NCBI GenBank assembly: GCA_947177515.1
Contig: CAMWUU010000095.1
Location: 1 to 10,644 of the forward strand
Origin: an uncultured Lachnospiraceae bacterium
Lineage (GTDB): Bacteria > Bacillota > Clostridia > Lachnospirales > Lachnospiraceae
Reading direction: 5' to 3'
DNA: 10,644 bases
Part shown: in pieces, positions 1 to 6,943 of the stretch
Numbering within the stretch: position 1 is the stretch's first letter
Layout: every line of letters starts with the position of its first letter
The notes under the pieces: model-generated
What the model saw: the letters and a program-made list of their open reading frames with translations, nothing else
Told to the model about the DNA's origin: nothing
The model's database searches: none
Translations under genes and position numbers: made by a program

Positions 1-981
1 GTTTGGAGTGGAGTAAGTGATATAGTTAAAATTTGCTAAAGCAACATCGGCACGGCAGCAGAAATTAATCCAGGCTTCTGCATTTTCCTTGTTCTGTGCA
101 GTTTTCGGCACAACCCATCCGTCAATCCACACATTGGAGCCTTCCTTAGGGACAACATACACCAGATCTTCATTTTCGCGCTGCGTGTAGATGGCCTCGC
201 CTGAGTAGATCACGCCGATGGCGGCTTCCCCGCCAATCATTTTGTCGCGCACCTGGTCAACGAAGTAGCCCTGTACAAGAGGATATTGTTTTTGTAAAAG
301 GGAGAGCGCCTCATCCAGTTCCGCCTCGTTTGTTGTGTTCTGGCTGTAGCCAAGGTAGGTAAGTGTAATCATAAAAGCATCACGCACACTGTTGATCATC
401 AGGATTTCCTGTGAATATTTCTCGTCAAACAGCACGCCCCAACTGTCAATCGGTTCGTCCACCATAGTCCTGTTGTAGAGGATGCCTACGGTACCCCAGC
501 AGTATGGTACACTGTAGAGGTTGCCAGGATCGAAATTTTCCGCGCTTTTTAAGTACTCCGGATCGATATTTGCGATATTTGGGATATTGTCATAATTGAG
601 CGGAAGAAGCATATCTTCCACAATCATTTTCTGGATCATGTAGTCCGACGGGCAGACCACATCATATTTTGCGGCACCGGTTGCCACGATCGGATACATA
701 TCCTCATTTTCCTCAAAACAATTATAGTAAACTTTAATACCGGTATCCTTCTCGAAAATATCGATGATGCGCTCATCAATGTATTCGCCCCAGTTGTAGA
801 CGTAGACCTCGCCGTTGTCCCCGGCCTTATAATTTCCGGTAGCTTCAATGTTTAAAGGAAGTTCTTCATCATCGCCATTTCCGCAGCCAGCCATGGTCAG
901 GGTGCCGGTTATGGCAAGACTTGCGGCCAGTATAAGACCTAAAGGGTGGAAGAATTTTGCAAGGATATTTCTGTTTTTCAT
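1..981 (-). CDS. potD: PotD, spermidine/putrescine-binding lipoprotein (3' end cut by window edge)
   Basis: This is the extracytoplasmic binding protein of the polyamine ABC importer; it captures spermidine or putrescine and delivers it to PotBC. The frame is open for 327 codons from the ATG at 981 to the left edge, so about 20-30 C-terminal residues of a usual 350-residue PotD are missing. The N-terminus is a lipoprotein signal: KNR, a hydrophobic stretch, then the lipobox MAGC with Cys33 as the lipidated residue, followed by an acidic linker (GDDEE). Family hallmarks are YVYNWGEYID at residues 60-69, YDVVCPSDY near 106-114 and PYCWGTVG at 159-166. GGAGG sits 8 bases before the start (989-993). 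A gap of 103 bases separates it from potC with no terminator visible, so it is probably the last gene of the operon. The family call is firm; the exact polyamine preferred is inferred. Confidence 0.93.
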   Translation of the reverse strand, partial: MKNRNILAKFFHPLGLILAASLAITGTLTMAGCGNGDDEELPLNIEATGNYKAGDNGEVYVYNWGEYIDERIIDIFEKDTGIKVYYNCFEENEDMYPIVATGAAKYDVVCPSDYMIQKMIVEDMLLPLNYDNIPNIANIDPEYLKSAENFDPGNLYSVPYCWGTVGILYNRTMVDEPIDSWGVLFDEKYSQEILMINSVRDAFMITLTYLGYSQNTTNEAELDEALSLLQKQYPLVQGYFVDQVRDKMIGGEAAIGVIYSGEAIYTQRENEDLVYVVPKEGSNVWIDGWVVPKTAQNKENAEAWINFCCRADVALANFNYITYSTPN

Positions 982-1084
982 TATACAAACCTCCAAATCA
1001 ATATTTAATAATAAATCCAAAATTACAGATTGATTTCTGCGTTTTTTTCTTTCGCCTTAGAGCGGGCAGGTTCACAACAAAGAT

Positions 1085-1882
1085 TTAAAATTTCCGTCCA
1101 TCTTTGCTTTCTGACTTTTTCCCCAGGCGGTTAACCAGAACTAACAGTACGAGCACTCCGCCAAAAAGCAGGGTGGAAAGCGCATACATTTCCGGTTTGA
1201 TACCCTTTCTTGTTTCGGAGTAGATCAGGGTCGAGAGCGTGTTGACCGTTGCGCCGCGCGTAAAATGAGTGATAACGAAATCATCAAGCGAGAGCGTGAA
1301 GGCGAGCAAAAATCCGGAGATGACACCCGGGAAAATATCCGGGAGCACAATCGAGAAAAAGGCTCGTAACGGCGTTGCCCCCAGATCCAGCGCTGCCTCG
1401 TAGGTACTTTGGTTTGTCTGGGCAAGCTTTGGCATAACACTTAAAATCACATATGGTACATTAAAAGCAATGTGTGAGAGCAGCACCGTAAAAAAACCAA
1501 GGTTAAAATCGAGCGCCAAAAAGAGGAGCATCAGGGAAATCCCGGTCACGATTTCCGCGTTTAACATCGGGATATTTGTGATACCAAGCATAATGGTGCG
1601 GGGAACCTTGCGCATATGGTTGATGGCGATTGCTGCAACCGTTCCAAGTACGGTGGCAAGGAAGGCGGAAAGCACCGCTATCAGAAGGGTGTCTTTCAAT
1701 GCCAGCATTATGGTATCGTTTGCAAACATGGAGGAATACCATTTAGTGGTAAATCCTCCCCATTTAGAACGGGATTTCGAGCTGTTAAAGGACAGGACGA
1801 TAAGTACAAGGATCGGCGCATATAAAAACAGGAACACAAGGCCGAGATAAAATTTTTGCAAAAAACGTCTGAAATTTACCAT
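1085..1882 (-). CDS. potC: PotC, polyamine ABC transporter permease
   Basis: This is the second inner-membrane permease of the PotABCD polyamine importer, 265 residues, the usual family length. It has six predicted hydrophobic segments, the first at residues 11-31 after a basic N-terminus (RRFLQK). The cytoplasmic EAA loop that docks on the PotA ATPase is at 162-190: EAALDLGA, followed by the conserved glycine in PGVISG. LSLDDFVITHF at 198-207 is a typical PotC signature. The C-terminus is a basic cytoplasmic tail. The ATG at 1882 overlaps the 3' end of potB by 7 bases, which suggests translational coupling, and AAAGGAG lies 9 bases upstream inside potB. Nothing looks truncated or unusual. 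Confidence 0.94.
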   Translation of the reverse strand: MVNFRRFLQKFYLGLVFLFLYAPILVLIVLSFNSSKSRSKWGGFTTKWYSSMFANDTIMLALKDTLLIAVLSAFLATVLGTVAAIAINHMRKVPRTIMLGITNIPMLNAEIVTGISLMLLFLALDFNLGFFTVLLSHIAFNVPYVILSVMPKLAQTNQSTYEAALDLGATPLRAFFSIVLPDIFPGVISGFLLAFTLSLDDFVITHFTRGATVNTLSTLIYSETRKGIKPEMYALSTLLFGGVLVLLVLVNRLGKKSESKDGRKF

Positions 1883-2700
1883 ACACCCGCACTCCTTTCC
1901 CCTTTGTCATATTTTCCGACAAGCGCCATACTAATCAGTACAAATATCATAAGCACAAGTGAGAGTCCGGAGCCTGAGTGCCAGTTGTTCAGTTTCTGGA
2001 ACTGCTGTTCGATGATATTCCCGATTAAAAGCACCTTGCTTCCGCCAAGGATATCCGAGATGACGAAGGTCGTTAAGGATGGCACAAAAACCATTGTGAT
2101 ACCGGAGATCACTCCCGGGATGCTTAGCGGAAAAATTATTTTTGTAAAGGTATAAAAATTGTTTGCCCCCAGGTCATGCGCTGCATTAATCACATTCTCA
2201 TCAATTTTGACCAGGGTATTATATAGGGGCAGGATCATAAACGGGAGGAAATCATATACCATCCCGAGCACTATGGCGGCCGGTGTGTTAATAATATTTA
2301 AGGCCGGCAGATGTAATAATTCGAGCAGGGTATTTAAAACACCCTTGCGCTCTAAGATATTCTGCCACGCAATAATACGCAGCAGGGAATTCATCCACAT
2401 CGGCATAATAAATAACATAACCATAAATCGGTTGCTCTGAAATTTCGTATTGCGCAGGATCATCGCGAGCGGATAGGCAATCACAAGGCAGAGCAGTGTG
2501 GAAAGCAGGGAAAGCCGGATTGATAGCCAGAGTGCCTTTAGATTTTCCTCCGTCGCAATCAATACGATATTTTCAAAAGTAAGCGCGCCATCCCGCCCGG
2601 TAAGTCCATAATAAAGAATCATCAGGAGTGGTATAACCGTGAATCCCAGTATCCACAAGCCGTAGGGTGTGGAAAGCAAAACCGTATTCTTCTTTTTCAT
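1876..2700 (-). CDS. potB: PotB, polyamine ABC transporter permease
   Basis: This is the first inner-membrane permease of the polyamine importer; it forms the heterodimeric channel with PotC. From the ATG at 2700 it has 274 residues, slightly short of typical but complete. It starts MKKKN and enters a hydrophobic segment at about residues 14-33, with further segments near 58-82, 92-112, 140-162, 195-216 and 245-262. The EAA loop contacting PotA is at 172-200 (NAAHDLGAN then PGVISG). An in-frame TTG at 2706 would add two residues, but AGGGAG at 2709-2714 is placed 8 bases before the ATG at 2700, so that start was chosen. Its stop lies inside the start of potC. It is preceded by an 81-base gap from potA. 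Confidence 0.93.
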   Translation of the reverse strand: MKKKNTVLLSTPYGLWILGFTVIPLLMILYYGLTGRDGALTFENIVLIATEENLKALWLSIRLSLLSTLLCLVIAYPLAMILRNTKFQSNRFMVMLFIMPMWMNSLLRIIAWQNILERKGVLNTLLELLHLPALNIINTPAAIVLGMVYDFLPFMILPLYNTLVKIDENVINAAHDLGANNFYTFTKIIFPLSIPGVISGITMVFVPSLTTFVISDILGGSKVLLIGNIIEQQFQKLNNWHSGSGLSLVLMIFVLISMALVGKYDKGERSAGVW

Positions 2701-2781
2701 CAACAAATCTCCCTAAATAAAAAACACATACAAAGCCGTTACATAGAAAACGGATAAGGAAATTGGAGGGGATTATCCCTG

Positions 2782-3867
2782 TCACCAGGATTCTGGCTCC
2801 TGCACAGGGGCGGCTTCATCCTCCGAGGCAGGTTTGTGCATAATCTGGATATCGAACGGATCCACCCGGATGCCAACCTCGGTGCCGACCGGTGCCATAT
2901 CGGTGGAATGGACAAGCCATTCAAAGCCCCCCGCCATCACTTCCATCTCATAGTGTACGCCCTTAAAAATCAGGGAAGTGACACGCCCCGTCAAATATCC
3001 GTCTTTTGGGTCAACCAGGTCAATATCTTCCGGACGGATTACCACGTCAACCGGTGTATCCTGGCCAAAACCCTCATCCACACAAATGAAATTCACACCA
3101 AGAATATTGACAAGGCGGTCTTTTACCATGGTGGCGGAAAGGATATTGCTCTCCCCGATAAAATCCGCGACAAAGGCATTCTCCGGTTCGTTGTAGATAT
3201 CTTCCGGTGAACCGATTTGCTGGATGTAGCCCTGGTTCATGACCATGATGGTGTCCGACATGGTAAGCGCCTCTTCTTGGTCGTGTGTGACATAGACGAA
3301 CGTAATGCCAAGTTCGTTTTTCAGGCGGATCAGCTCATACTGCATATCCTGACGAAGCTTTAAATCAAGGGCACCGAGTGGTTCGTCAAGCAACAGGACC
3401 TTCGGTTCATTGACGATTGCGCGCGCGATGGCAATGCGTTGCTGCTGGCCGCCGGAGAGCGAGTCAGGCATACGGTTTTCATAGCCATCCAGATTGACCA
3501 GTTTTAGGGCGTATTTAATTTTATCTTTGATATATTGCTTGCTTTTTTTCTTTATTTTCAGGCCGAACGCTATATTATCCGCAATTGTCATATGGGTAAA
3601 AAGCGCGTATTTCTGAAAAACTGTATTAAGCTGCCGCTCGTTTGGTGGCAGTTTTGTAATGTCCTTGCCGTCAAAAAGCACCTTACCCTCATCCGGCGAC
3701 TCGAAGCCCCCGATAATGCGCAGTGTTGTTGTCTTTCCGCAGCCGGATGGTCCTAGGAGTGTCAAAAATTCGTTTTCGCGTATGTAGAGGTTCAAGTCGT
3801 CGATGACCGTGCTGCCGCCATAGCGCTTGGTAATGTTAACAAGCTCGATCAGTTTATTGTCAATCAT
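2782..3867 (-). CDS. potA: PotA, polyamine ABC transporter ATP-binding protein
   Basis: This is the cytoplasmic ATPase that powers PotBC. From the ATG at 3867 it has 361 residues, normal for PotA/MalK-type ATPases. In order: Walker A GPSGCGKT at 39-46, Q-loop Gln at 85 (VFQKYALF), ABC signature LSGGQ at 137-141, Walker B VLLLDEP at 157-163, D-loop GALDLK, and the switch His195 in VTHDQEEA. A C-terminal TOBE-type regulatory domain runs from about 245 to 345 (VVIRPEDIDL), then an acidic tail ending in ESW. An in-frame ATG at 3906 would add 13 residues, but AGAAAGGA sits 9 bases before 3867 and the alignable start MIDNKLIEL fits the family, so 3867 is preferred. The regulator gene ends 42 bases upstream, consistent with one transcript. 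Confidence 0.95.
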   Translation of the reverse strand: MIDNKLIELVNITKRYGGSTVIDDLNLYIRENEFLTLLGPSGCGKTTTLRIIGGFESPDEGKVLFDGKDITKLPPNERQLNTVFQKYALFTHMTIADNIAFGLKIKKKSKQYIKDKIKYALKLVNLDGYENRMPDSLSGGQQQRIAIARAIVNEPKVLLLDEPLGALDLKLRQDMQYELIRLKNELGITFVYVTHDQEEALTMSDTIMVMNQGYIQQIGSPEDIYNEPENAFVADFIGESNILSATMVKDRLVNILGVNFICVDEGFGQDTPVDVVIRPEDIDLVDPKDGYLTGRVTSLIFKGVHYEMEVMAGGFEWLVHSTDMAPVGTEVGIRVDPFDIQIMHKPASEDEAAPVQEPESW

Positions 3868-3909
3868 TCGATTGGTTCCTTTCTGCGCGGGGCGCGGGAT
3901 ATACATGGG

Positions 3910-4449
3910 CTAAAAGCTTGGCGGGGTAGAAACCCATAAAATCGTTGCGCCGGTTTTGCCCTGGGTGCTGATAAAATGTTTCTTGTTTGGTATAAAATAG
4001 AAGGATTCTCCCTTTTTGGCCTTGTAGATCTTGCTGCCGATATGGATGTTGACAGCCCCGTTTAAGACATAGCCGAATTCTTCGCCTTCGTGTGGATTGT
4101 CCGGGTAGGTTGCCCCATCCGGCTCCAGGGTTAAAAGGATTGGCTCCATCATGTTTTTCTGGGCGTTCGGGATAATCCATTCGATTTTGTTTTTTAATTC
4201 GCCATCCACCTTCTCAAAGTAATCCGTCTTCGCAAAGACCACCTGCTCGGAGGCGGTATTGGAAAAAAACTCCTCAAGGTTGGTGCCAAGGCACTGTAAA
4301 ATATCGACCAGTGTTGCGATGGATGGTGAGGTTAGGTCGCGCTCTAGTTGGGAGATGAAACCCTTTGACAATTCACAGCGGTCAGCCAATTCCTCCTGGG
4401 TCAAGCTTTTCTGGACGCGCAGTTCCTTGATTTTAGCACCTATTTTCAT
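3910..4449 (-). CDS. XRE-family regulator with C-terminal cupin domain, likely controlling the pot operon
   Basis: This is a cytoplasmic DNA-binding regulator of the HTH-cupin type (PuuR-like architecture), 179 residues from the ATG at 4449. The N-terminal XRE helix-turn-helix spans about residues 2-60, with TQEELADRC as the first helix and SKGFISQLERD as the recognition helix region. A short linker leads to a single-fold beta-barrel cupin at about 100-175 (HEGEEFGYVLNGAVNIHIG), which in this family senses a small ligand. Being first in the potABCD operon, it most likely senses polyamines or a related metabolite and autoregulates; that is inference. The start is ambiguous: ATG 4461 adds MRGI but its leader is in a GC-rich hairpin, whereas 4449 has GAGGA directly upstream, though at short spacing. 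The gene is followed by potA after 42 bases. Confidence 0.87.
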   Translation of the reverse strand: MKIGAKIKELRVQKSLTQEELADRCELSKGFISQLERDLTSPSIATLVDILQCLGTNLEEFFSNTASEQVVFAKTDYFEKVDGELKNKIEWIIPNAQKNMMEPILLTLEPDGATYPDNPHEGEEFGYVLNGAVNIHIGSKIYKAKKGESFYFIPNKKHFISTQGKTGATILWVSTPPSF

Positions 4450-4464
4450 AATTCCTCGCATTCT

Positions 4465-4508
4465 GCCGCCCTAGGCGGCTCTCTATTTACAGGAAGTACA
4501 AACTTCCT
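4465..4508 (-). promoter_or_regulatory. Two adjacent hairpins in the leader of the pot operon
   Basis: Two perfect inverted repeats lie between the promoter and the regulator's start. In the minus-strand sense the first is AGGAAGT-TTGT-ACTTCCT (4491-4508) and the second is GCCGCC-TAG-GGCGGC (4465-4479), which ends 3 bases before the alternative ATG at 4461. Neither is followed by a T-tract in the direction of the operon, so they are not intrinsic terminators of it. They may stabilise the mRNA or restrict access to the upstream start. A regulatory role is inference. Confidence 0.4.
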
Positions 4509-4522
4509 TTTTTACATGATAA

Positions 4523-4550
4523 TAAACTTTAAGTTTAGAATTCCTAAACT
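4523..4550. promoter_or_regulatory. Overlapping inverted repeats, candidate operator of the XRE-cupin regulator
   Basis: Three half-sites of the TAAACT/AGTTTA type occur in 28 bases. TAAACTT-T-AAGTTTA (4523-4537) and AGTTTAG-AATTC-CTAAACT (4532-4550) are both perfect 7-base inverted repeats sharing the central half-site. They begin about 15 bases downstream of the -10 box, where a bound repressor would block the start of transcription. XRE-cupin regulators commonly bind such dyads next to their own gene. That this regulator binds here is inferred from position. Confidence 0.6.
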
Positions 4551-4565
4551 GACGCAGCGATTATT

Positions 4566-4593
4566 ATTATACACGGATTATGTCGGATGTCAA
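4566..4593 (-). promoter_or_regulatory. Promoter of the XRE-cupin-potABCD operon
   Basis: Read on the minus strand there is a perfect -35 TTGACA (4588-4593), a 16-base spacer, and a perfect -10 TATAAT (4566-4571). Transcription would start near 4558-4560, giving a leader of about 110 bases before the regulator. The only non-ideal element is the 16-base rather than 17-base spacing. Such a strong promoter fits control by repression. Confidence 0.85.
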
Positions 4594-4848
4594 GTGGAAT
4601 TAAACAAAATATTCAGTGTACCCGTATAATGACCCAGTTGTGCTTGTCTGCAACGGTTTGTCGGAACTGTGCTATAGCAGTTTCATGACGGTATTAAATA
4701 TGCTTGGGATTATTGCACAGTTGGAAAAGGAACCACCGCCATGAGTTTAAGCAGTTTTCTTCAAGATGGGAGGAAATAAAGACTGAAACAGTTGCAACAG
4801 TAGCCATGAACAAGATGAACCCAAAAAGGCATTATTCATAAAAGCAAA
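4594..4848. other. Intergenic region between the divergent pot and HipA-like promoters
   Basis: No supported gene was found. Two tiny plus-strand frames, 4685-4744 (19 codons) and 4741-4779 (12 codons), overlap by ATGA but lack a convincing ribosome binding site. No terminator, repeat or mobile-element end is evident. Confidence 0.5.
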
Positions 4849-4877
4849 TTGCTCGGAAGAGCGGTTTATGATATAAT
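4849..4877 (+). promoter_or_regulatory. Promoter of the HipA-like kinase gene
   Basis: There is an extended -10, TGATATAAT (TATAAT at 4872-4877), with a 17-base spacer from a partial -35 TTGCTC at 4849-4854. A small inverted repeat GCTC-GGAA-GAGC (4851-4862) overlaps the -35 and spacer and could be a protein-binding site, but it is short. Transcription would start near 4884, only about 25 bases before the ATG at 4910. Confidence 0.65.
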
Positions 4878-4909
4878 ATAAGCAGGATTTGGAAAAGGGG
4901 TATCTATTG

Positions 4910-6040
4910 ATGGCAGATAAGAATTTGATTCTAATGAGCGGGAACCATGAAGTAATGTCCGTAAACATGGATATGGGGTATTACCACATTATCAATGAGG
5001 AGCTTATGCCATACCAATTACGCGGGGCAGTTGTAGACACATCTGGTATGCAGGATGGGTTTAGCCTTACAACATCATTACCAATAATTAACAGAAATTA
5101 CCAGATATTTATTGGGTATTTATCCCGCAGAGTTCTGTCTCTTGACCGGAAAAATGCAAAGCAGATTCTAAACTGTGTCAGGCTGACACAGAGCCAGTCT
5201 GACATAGATAAAGCAAAGATATCATTGATGTGCAGGGCAGTGTCTGTGCTGGATAATTACTGGGTCAAATTGGAGGGGGATAATGTCACATGGGAAGAAG
5301 TCAATGTCCGCAGGAATAGTTTGAGCCGGACAGTGGCGCAGGTGGCTTTGCATGGTACGAGTTTGACGCTTGAGGGGTTAGTCAGCACGCCGGAACTGAC
5401 AACCCACGGGGCATATGCCAAGTGCTGGAAGTGTCTTGATGGTGAACTATATCTGTTTAAGGCAGGAAATGAGCGAGGGCTTGAGTCAAAGCTTGAGATT
5501 GAAGTTTCCCGCGTACTTGATAAAACAAATGTAAGGCATGTGATTTATGAACCGGCAGAATCAGAAGGTGTATTCTGCAGTAAATGCAAGTGCATGACGG
5601 ATGACAGGGTGAGTTTAATCGATGCACGGGATTTTAATGCATATTGCCGGAATAACGGATTGGATGAGAAGCAGACAGTGTCTGGTATTGATGCGGACAT
5701 GATTTATAAAATGGGGATTGTTGACTATATCATTGGGAACAGTGACCGGCATGATGGCAACTGGGGATTTTTGTATGATAGCGATACGATGCAGATTCTT
5801 GGCTGCCACCCGCTCTATGACCATAACAATGCATTTAATGCATCGATTCTTGCAGATGACAGCAGCCGTTATGTTGTTAATGGGGAAAATATGTTGGAGT
5901 ACGCGAGAATGTGTGTCCAAAATACGGACTTTCGGTTTGTGGTTCCGCTCAGGAGGTCGGACTTTTATTATGAGTTTCATTTTGATGAAGTTATCCGGCG
6001 GGCGGGAAATCTTGGGCTTAGGATTCCGACAGAGGAGTGA
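4910..6040 (+). CDS. HipA/CtkA-like protein kinase, orphan
   Basis: This is a predicted cytoplasmic Ser/Thr kinase of the HipA-like fold, 376 residues. The C-terminal half carries the kinase signatures: the ATP-binding lysine in LFKAG (Lys184), the catalytic loop GNSDRHDGNWG at 276-286 with Asp279 and metal-binding Asn284, and the metal-binding Asp304 in PLYDHNN. In HipA relatives these residues phosphorylate a protein substrate; the target here is unknown. The first 150 residues do not look like the usual HipA N-terminal subdomain. Cysteines cluster as CWKC (172-175) and CSKCKC (223-228), a possible metal site. The start is the ATG at 4910, with AAAAGGGG 9 bases upstream; an in-frame TTG at 4889 would add seven residues but lacks a good site. 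No HipB-like antitoxin is adjacent and the nearest HTH gene belongs to the pot operon, so a toxin-antitoxin role is unproven. Possible alternatives are a phage-defence or housekeeping kinase. Confidence 0.8.
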   Translation: MADKNLILMSGNHEVMSVNMDMGYYHIINEELMPYQLRGAVVDTSGMQDGFSLTTSLPIINRNYQIFIGYLSRRVLSLDRKNAKQILNCVRLTQSQSDIDKAKISLMCRAVSVLDNYWVKLEGDNVTWEEVNVRRNSLSRTVAQVALHGTSLTLEGLVSTPELTTHGAYAKCWKCLDGELYLFKAGNERGLESKLEIEVSRVLDKTNVRHVIYEPAESEGVFCSKCKCMTDDRVSLIDARDFNAYCRNNGLDEKQTVSGIDADMIYKMGIVDYIIGNSDRHDGNWGFLYDSDTMQILGCHPLYDHNNAFNASILADDSSRYVVNGENMLEYARMCVQNTDFRFVVPLRRSDFYYEFHFDEVIRRAGNLGLRIPTEE

Positions 6041-6053
6041 AGTGTTGGTGTAC

Positions 6054-6070
6054 ATCCCCTAGTAGGGGAT
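6054..6070 (+). terminator. Possible weak terminator after the HipA-like gene
   Basis: A perfect hairpin, ATCCCCT-AGT-AGGGGAT, begins 13 bases after the stop codon. There is no immediate run of T, only a T-rich stretch about 9 bases further on (ATTTTGTTTT), so termination strength is doubtful. Confidence 0.4.
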
Positions 6071-6275
6071 ACGATGAAATTTTGTTTTCACTTAATTGGT
6101 TCATCAAGACCATGTAAGTGCATTGAGTTAAGGGACAGTATGTACACATACAGTATTTGAATATGAAAATTGTGATTGTTTGTACTGGGATAAAATGCAG
6201 CCTTGTGCGAGTCAGGATGATTGAGTTACCAAAGTTGGTGCTGCGTTGGCGAAAGAGGGGAAAGGAGGTTGGTAA

Positions 6276-6521
6276 ATGATAGATTATGAGGCGGGGTTGA
6301 AGAAAGAAGAGGCGGAATTAAGAGTATCCTGACATTGATTTTAGATAACATTATATCTGCGGAATATGGTTTAAAGGAGCCGTACTTGGAGGAATGGAAG
6401 TATAAAAGTTCGAGTTGCTTGAAGTTGCATTTCCGACGGCATCGTCTGTATGTGCAACTACTCCTATCAGTATGAGGATTCTGACTTTATGGTGGGCGAC
6501 AACGTGATCGTCCTGGTCTAG
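6276..6521 (+). pseudogene. Frameshifted remnant of a small unknown gene
   Basis: A textbook ribosome binding site, AAAGGAGG (6261-6268), lies 7 bases before the ATG at 6276, yet the frame stops after 18 codons (MIDYEAGLKKEEAELR...). The next frame then opens with a protein-like stretch (LTLILDNIISAEYGLKEPYL, about 6333-6392). A third frame gives ISDGIVCMCNYSYQYED and a natural-looking end DNVIVLV before TAG at 6519-6521. Reading the three in sequence gives about 80 residues, so two frameshifts in one former gene are likely. The product is not recognised. It could instead be an 18-residue peptide followed by chance frames. Confidence 0.4.
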
Positions 6522-6557
6522 CGGTGCGAGCCTTTTGTGTGCATCCAGAGGATTGGA

Positions 6558-6943
6558 TCACTTCTGCGCTTTGATGTTCTGGACATACCGGGTCAGCACA
6601 GCCGCGACCTGTGCGCGGGTGGCCGTCCCCTGAGGAGAGATGGTGCTGGAGTCCACACCGGAGATGATCTTGTTGCGCCAGAGGAAGAACACCACATCGC
6701 TGCGCGGGCAGTTCGCCTCAATGTCCAGCATAATGGGCAGACCTTCTAGCAGACCGTTTTCAAAAGCCCAGTACAAGGCGGCCTGCTGCAAGCCGTTATT
6801 GTGGATCTTCCCGCCCACGACGCGGGAGAGGAACGTCAACATCTGCGCATTCGTCACAGAGGCGTTAGGGGAAAACATCCCGCCGCCGACACCGTTGTAA
6901 TGGCGTTTTCCACCGCAAAGAGTACCGCGTCTGTGTTACTCAT
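6558..6943 (-). pseudogene. SLH-domain remnant downstream of the transglutaminase-like gene
   Basis: The translation shows a degraded set of about three S-layer homology repeats, the module that binds secondary cell-wall polymers. The first begins at 6943 (SNTDAVLFAVENAIT), shifts frame near 6897 and continues as NGVGGGMFSPNASVTNAQML. A second follows (YWAFENGLLEG then PRSDVVFFLWR), and a third ends TATRAQVAAVLTRY before TGA at 6558. Restoring one base at the ATTAC/AACGG junction rejoins the frame into a normal SLH repeat. The ATG at 6943 overlaps the stop of the preceding gene (ATGA) but has no ribosome binding site. It is most likely the detached C-terminus of the gene at 6940-8346, or of a deleted copy. 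Confidence 0.7.

Larger units (their letters stand above)
6041..6557. other. Region without an intact gene
   Basis: These 517 bases separate the HipA-like gene from the SLH remnant on the other strand. They hold the hairpin at 6054-6070, a small inverted repeat GTATGT-AC-ACATAC at 6138-6151, a short open stretch around 6138-6218 whose translation contains ENCDCLYW and MQPCASQ without a credible start, and the broken gene at 6276-6521. No RNA gene or insertion-sequence end is visible. It looks like a decayed or recombination-prone junction. Confidence 0.5.

Noticed and set aside
1470..1850. Plus-strand ORF antisense to potC
   Set aside because: It is a shadow of a highly conserved permease gene; the translation lacks any domain and there is no start signal.
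4491..4513. Plus-strand intrinsic terminator (hairpin followed by six T)
   Set aside because: It has the right shape on the plus strand, but no plus-strand transcript is expected to enter from the left; it fits better as a leader hairpin of the minus-strand operon.
4625..4630. TATAAT on the plus strand as a second promoter
   Set aside because: No -35-like element at 16-18 bases upstream and no gene start at a suitable distance.
4685..4779. Two overlapping micro-ORFs (19 and 12 codons) joined by ATGA
   Set aside because: No ribosome binding site before the first, no recognisable peptide motif, and they lie upstream of the HipA-like promoter; chance is more likely. They are not a HipB-type antitoxin.
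4910..6040. Complete HipBA toxin-antitoxin pair
   Set aside because: The only HTH protein nearby (3910-4449) is divergent, carries a cupin domain and is the first gene of the pot operon, so it is not a HipB partner.
6876..6878. Independent 106-residue protein starting at ATG 6878
   Set aside because: This ATG is an internal Met of an SLH repeat whose first half lies upstream in another frame, and no ribosome binding site precedes it.
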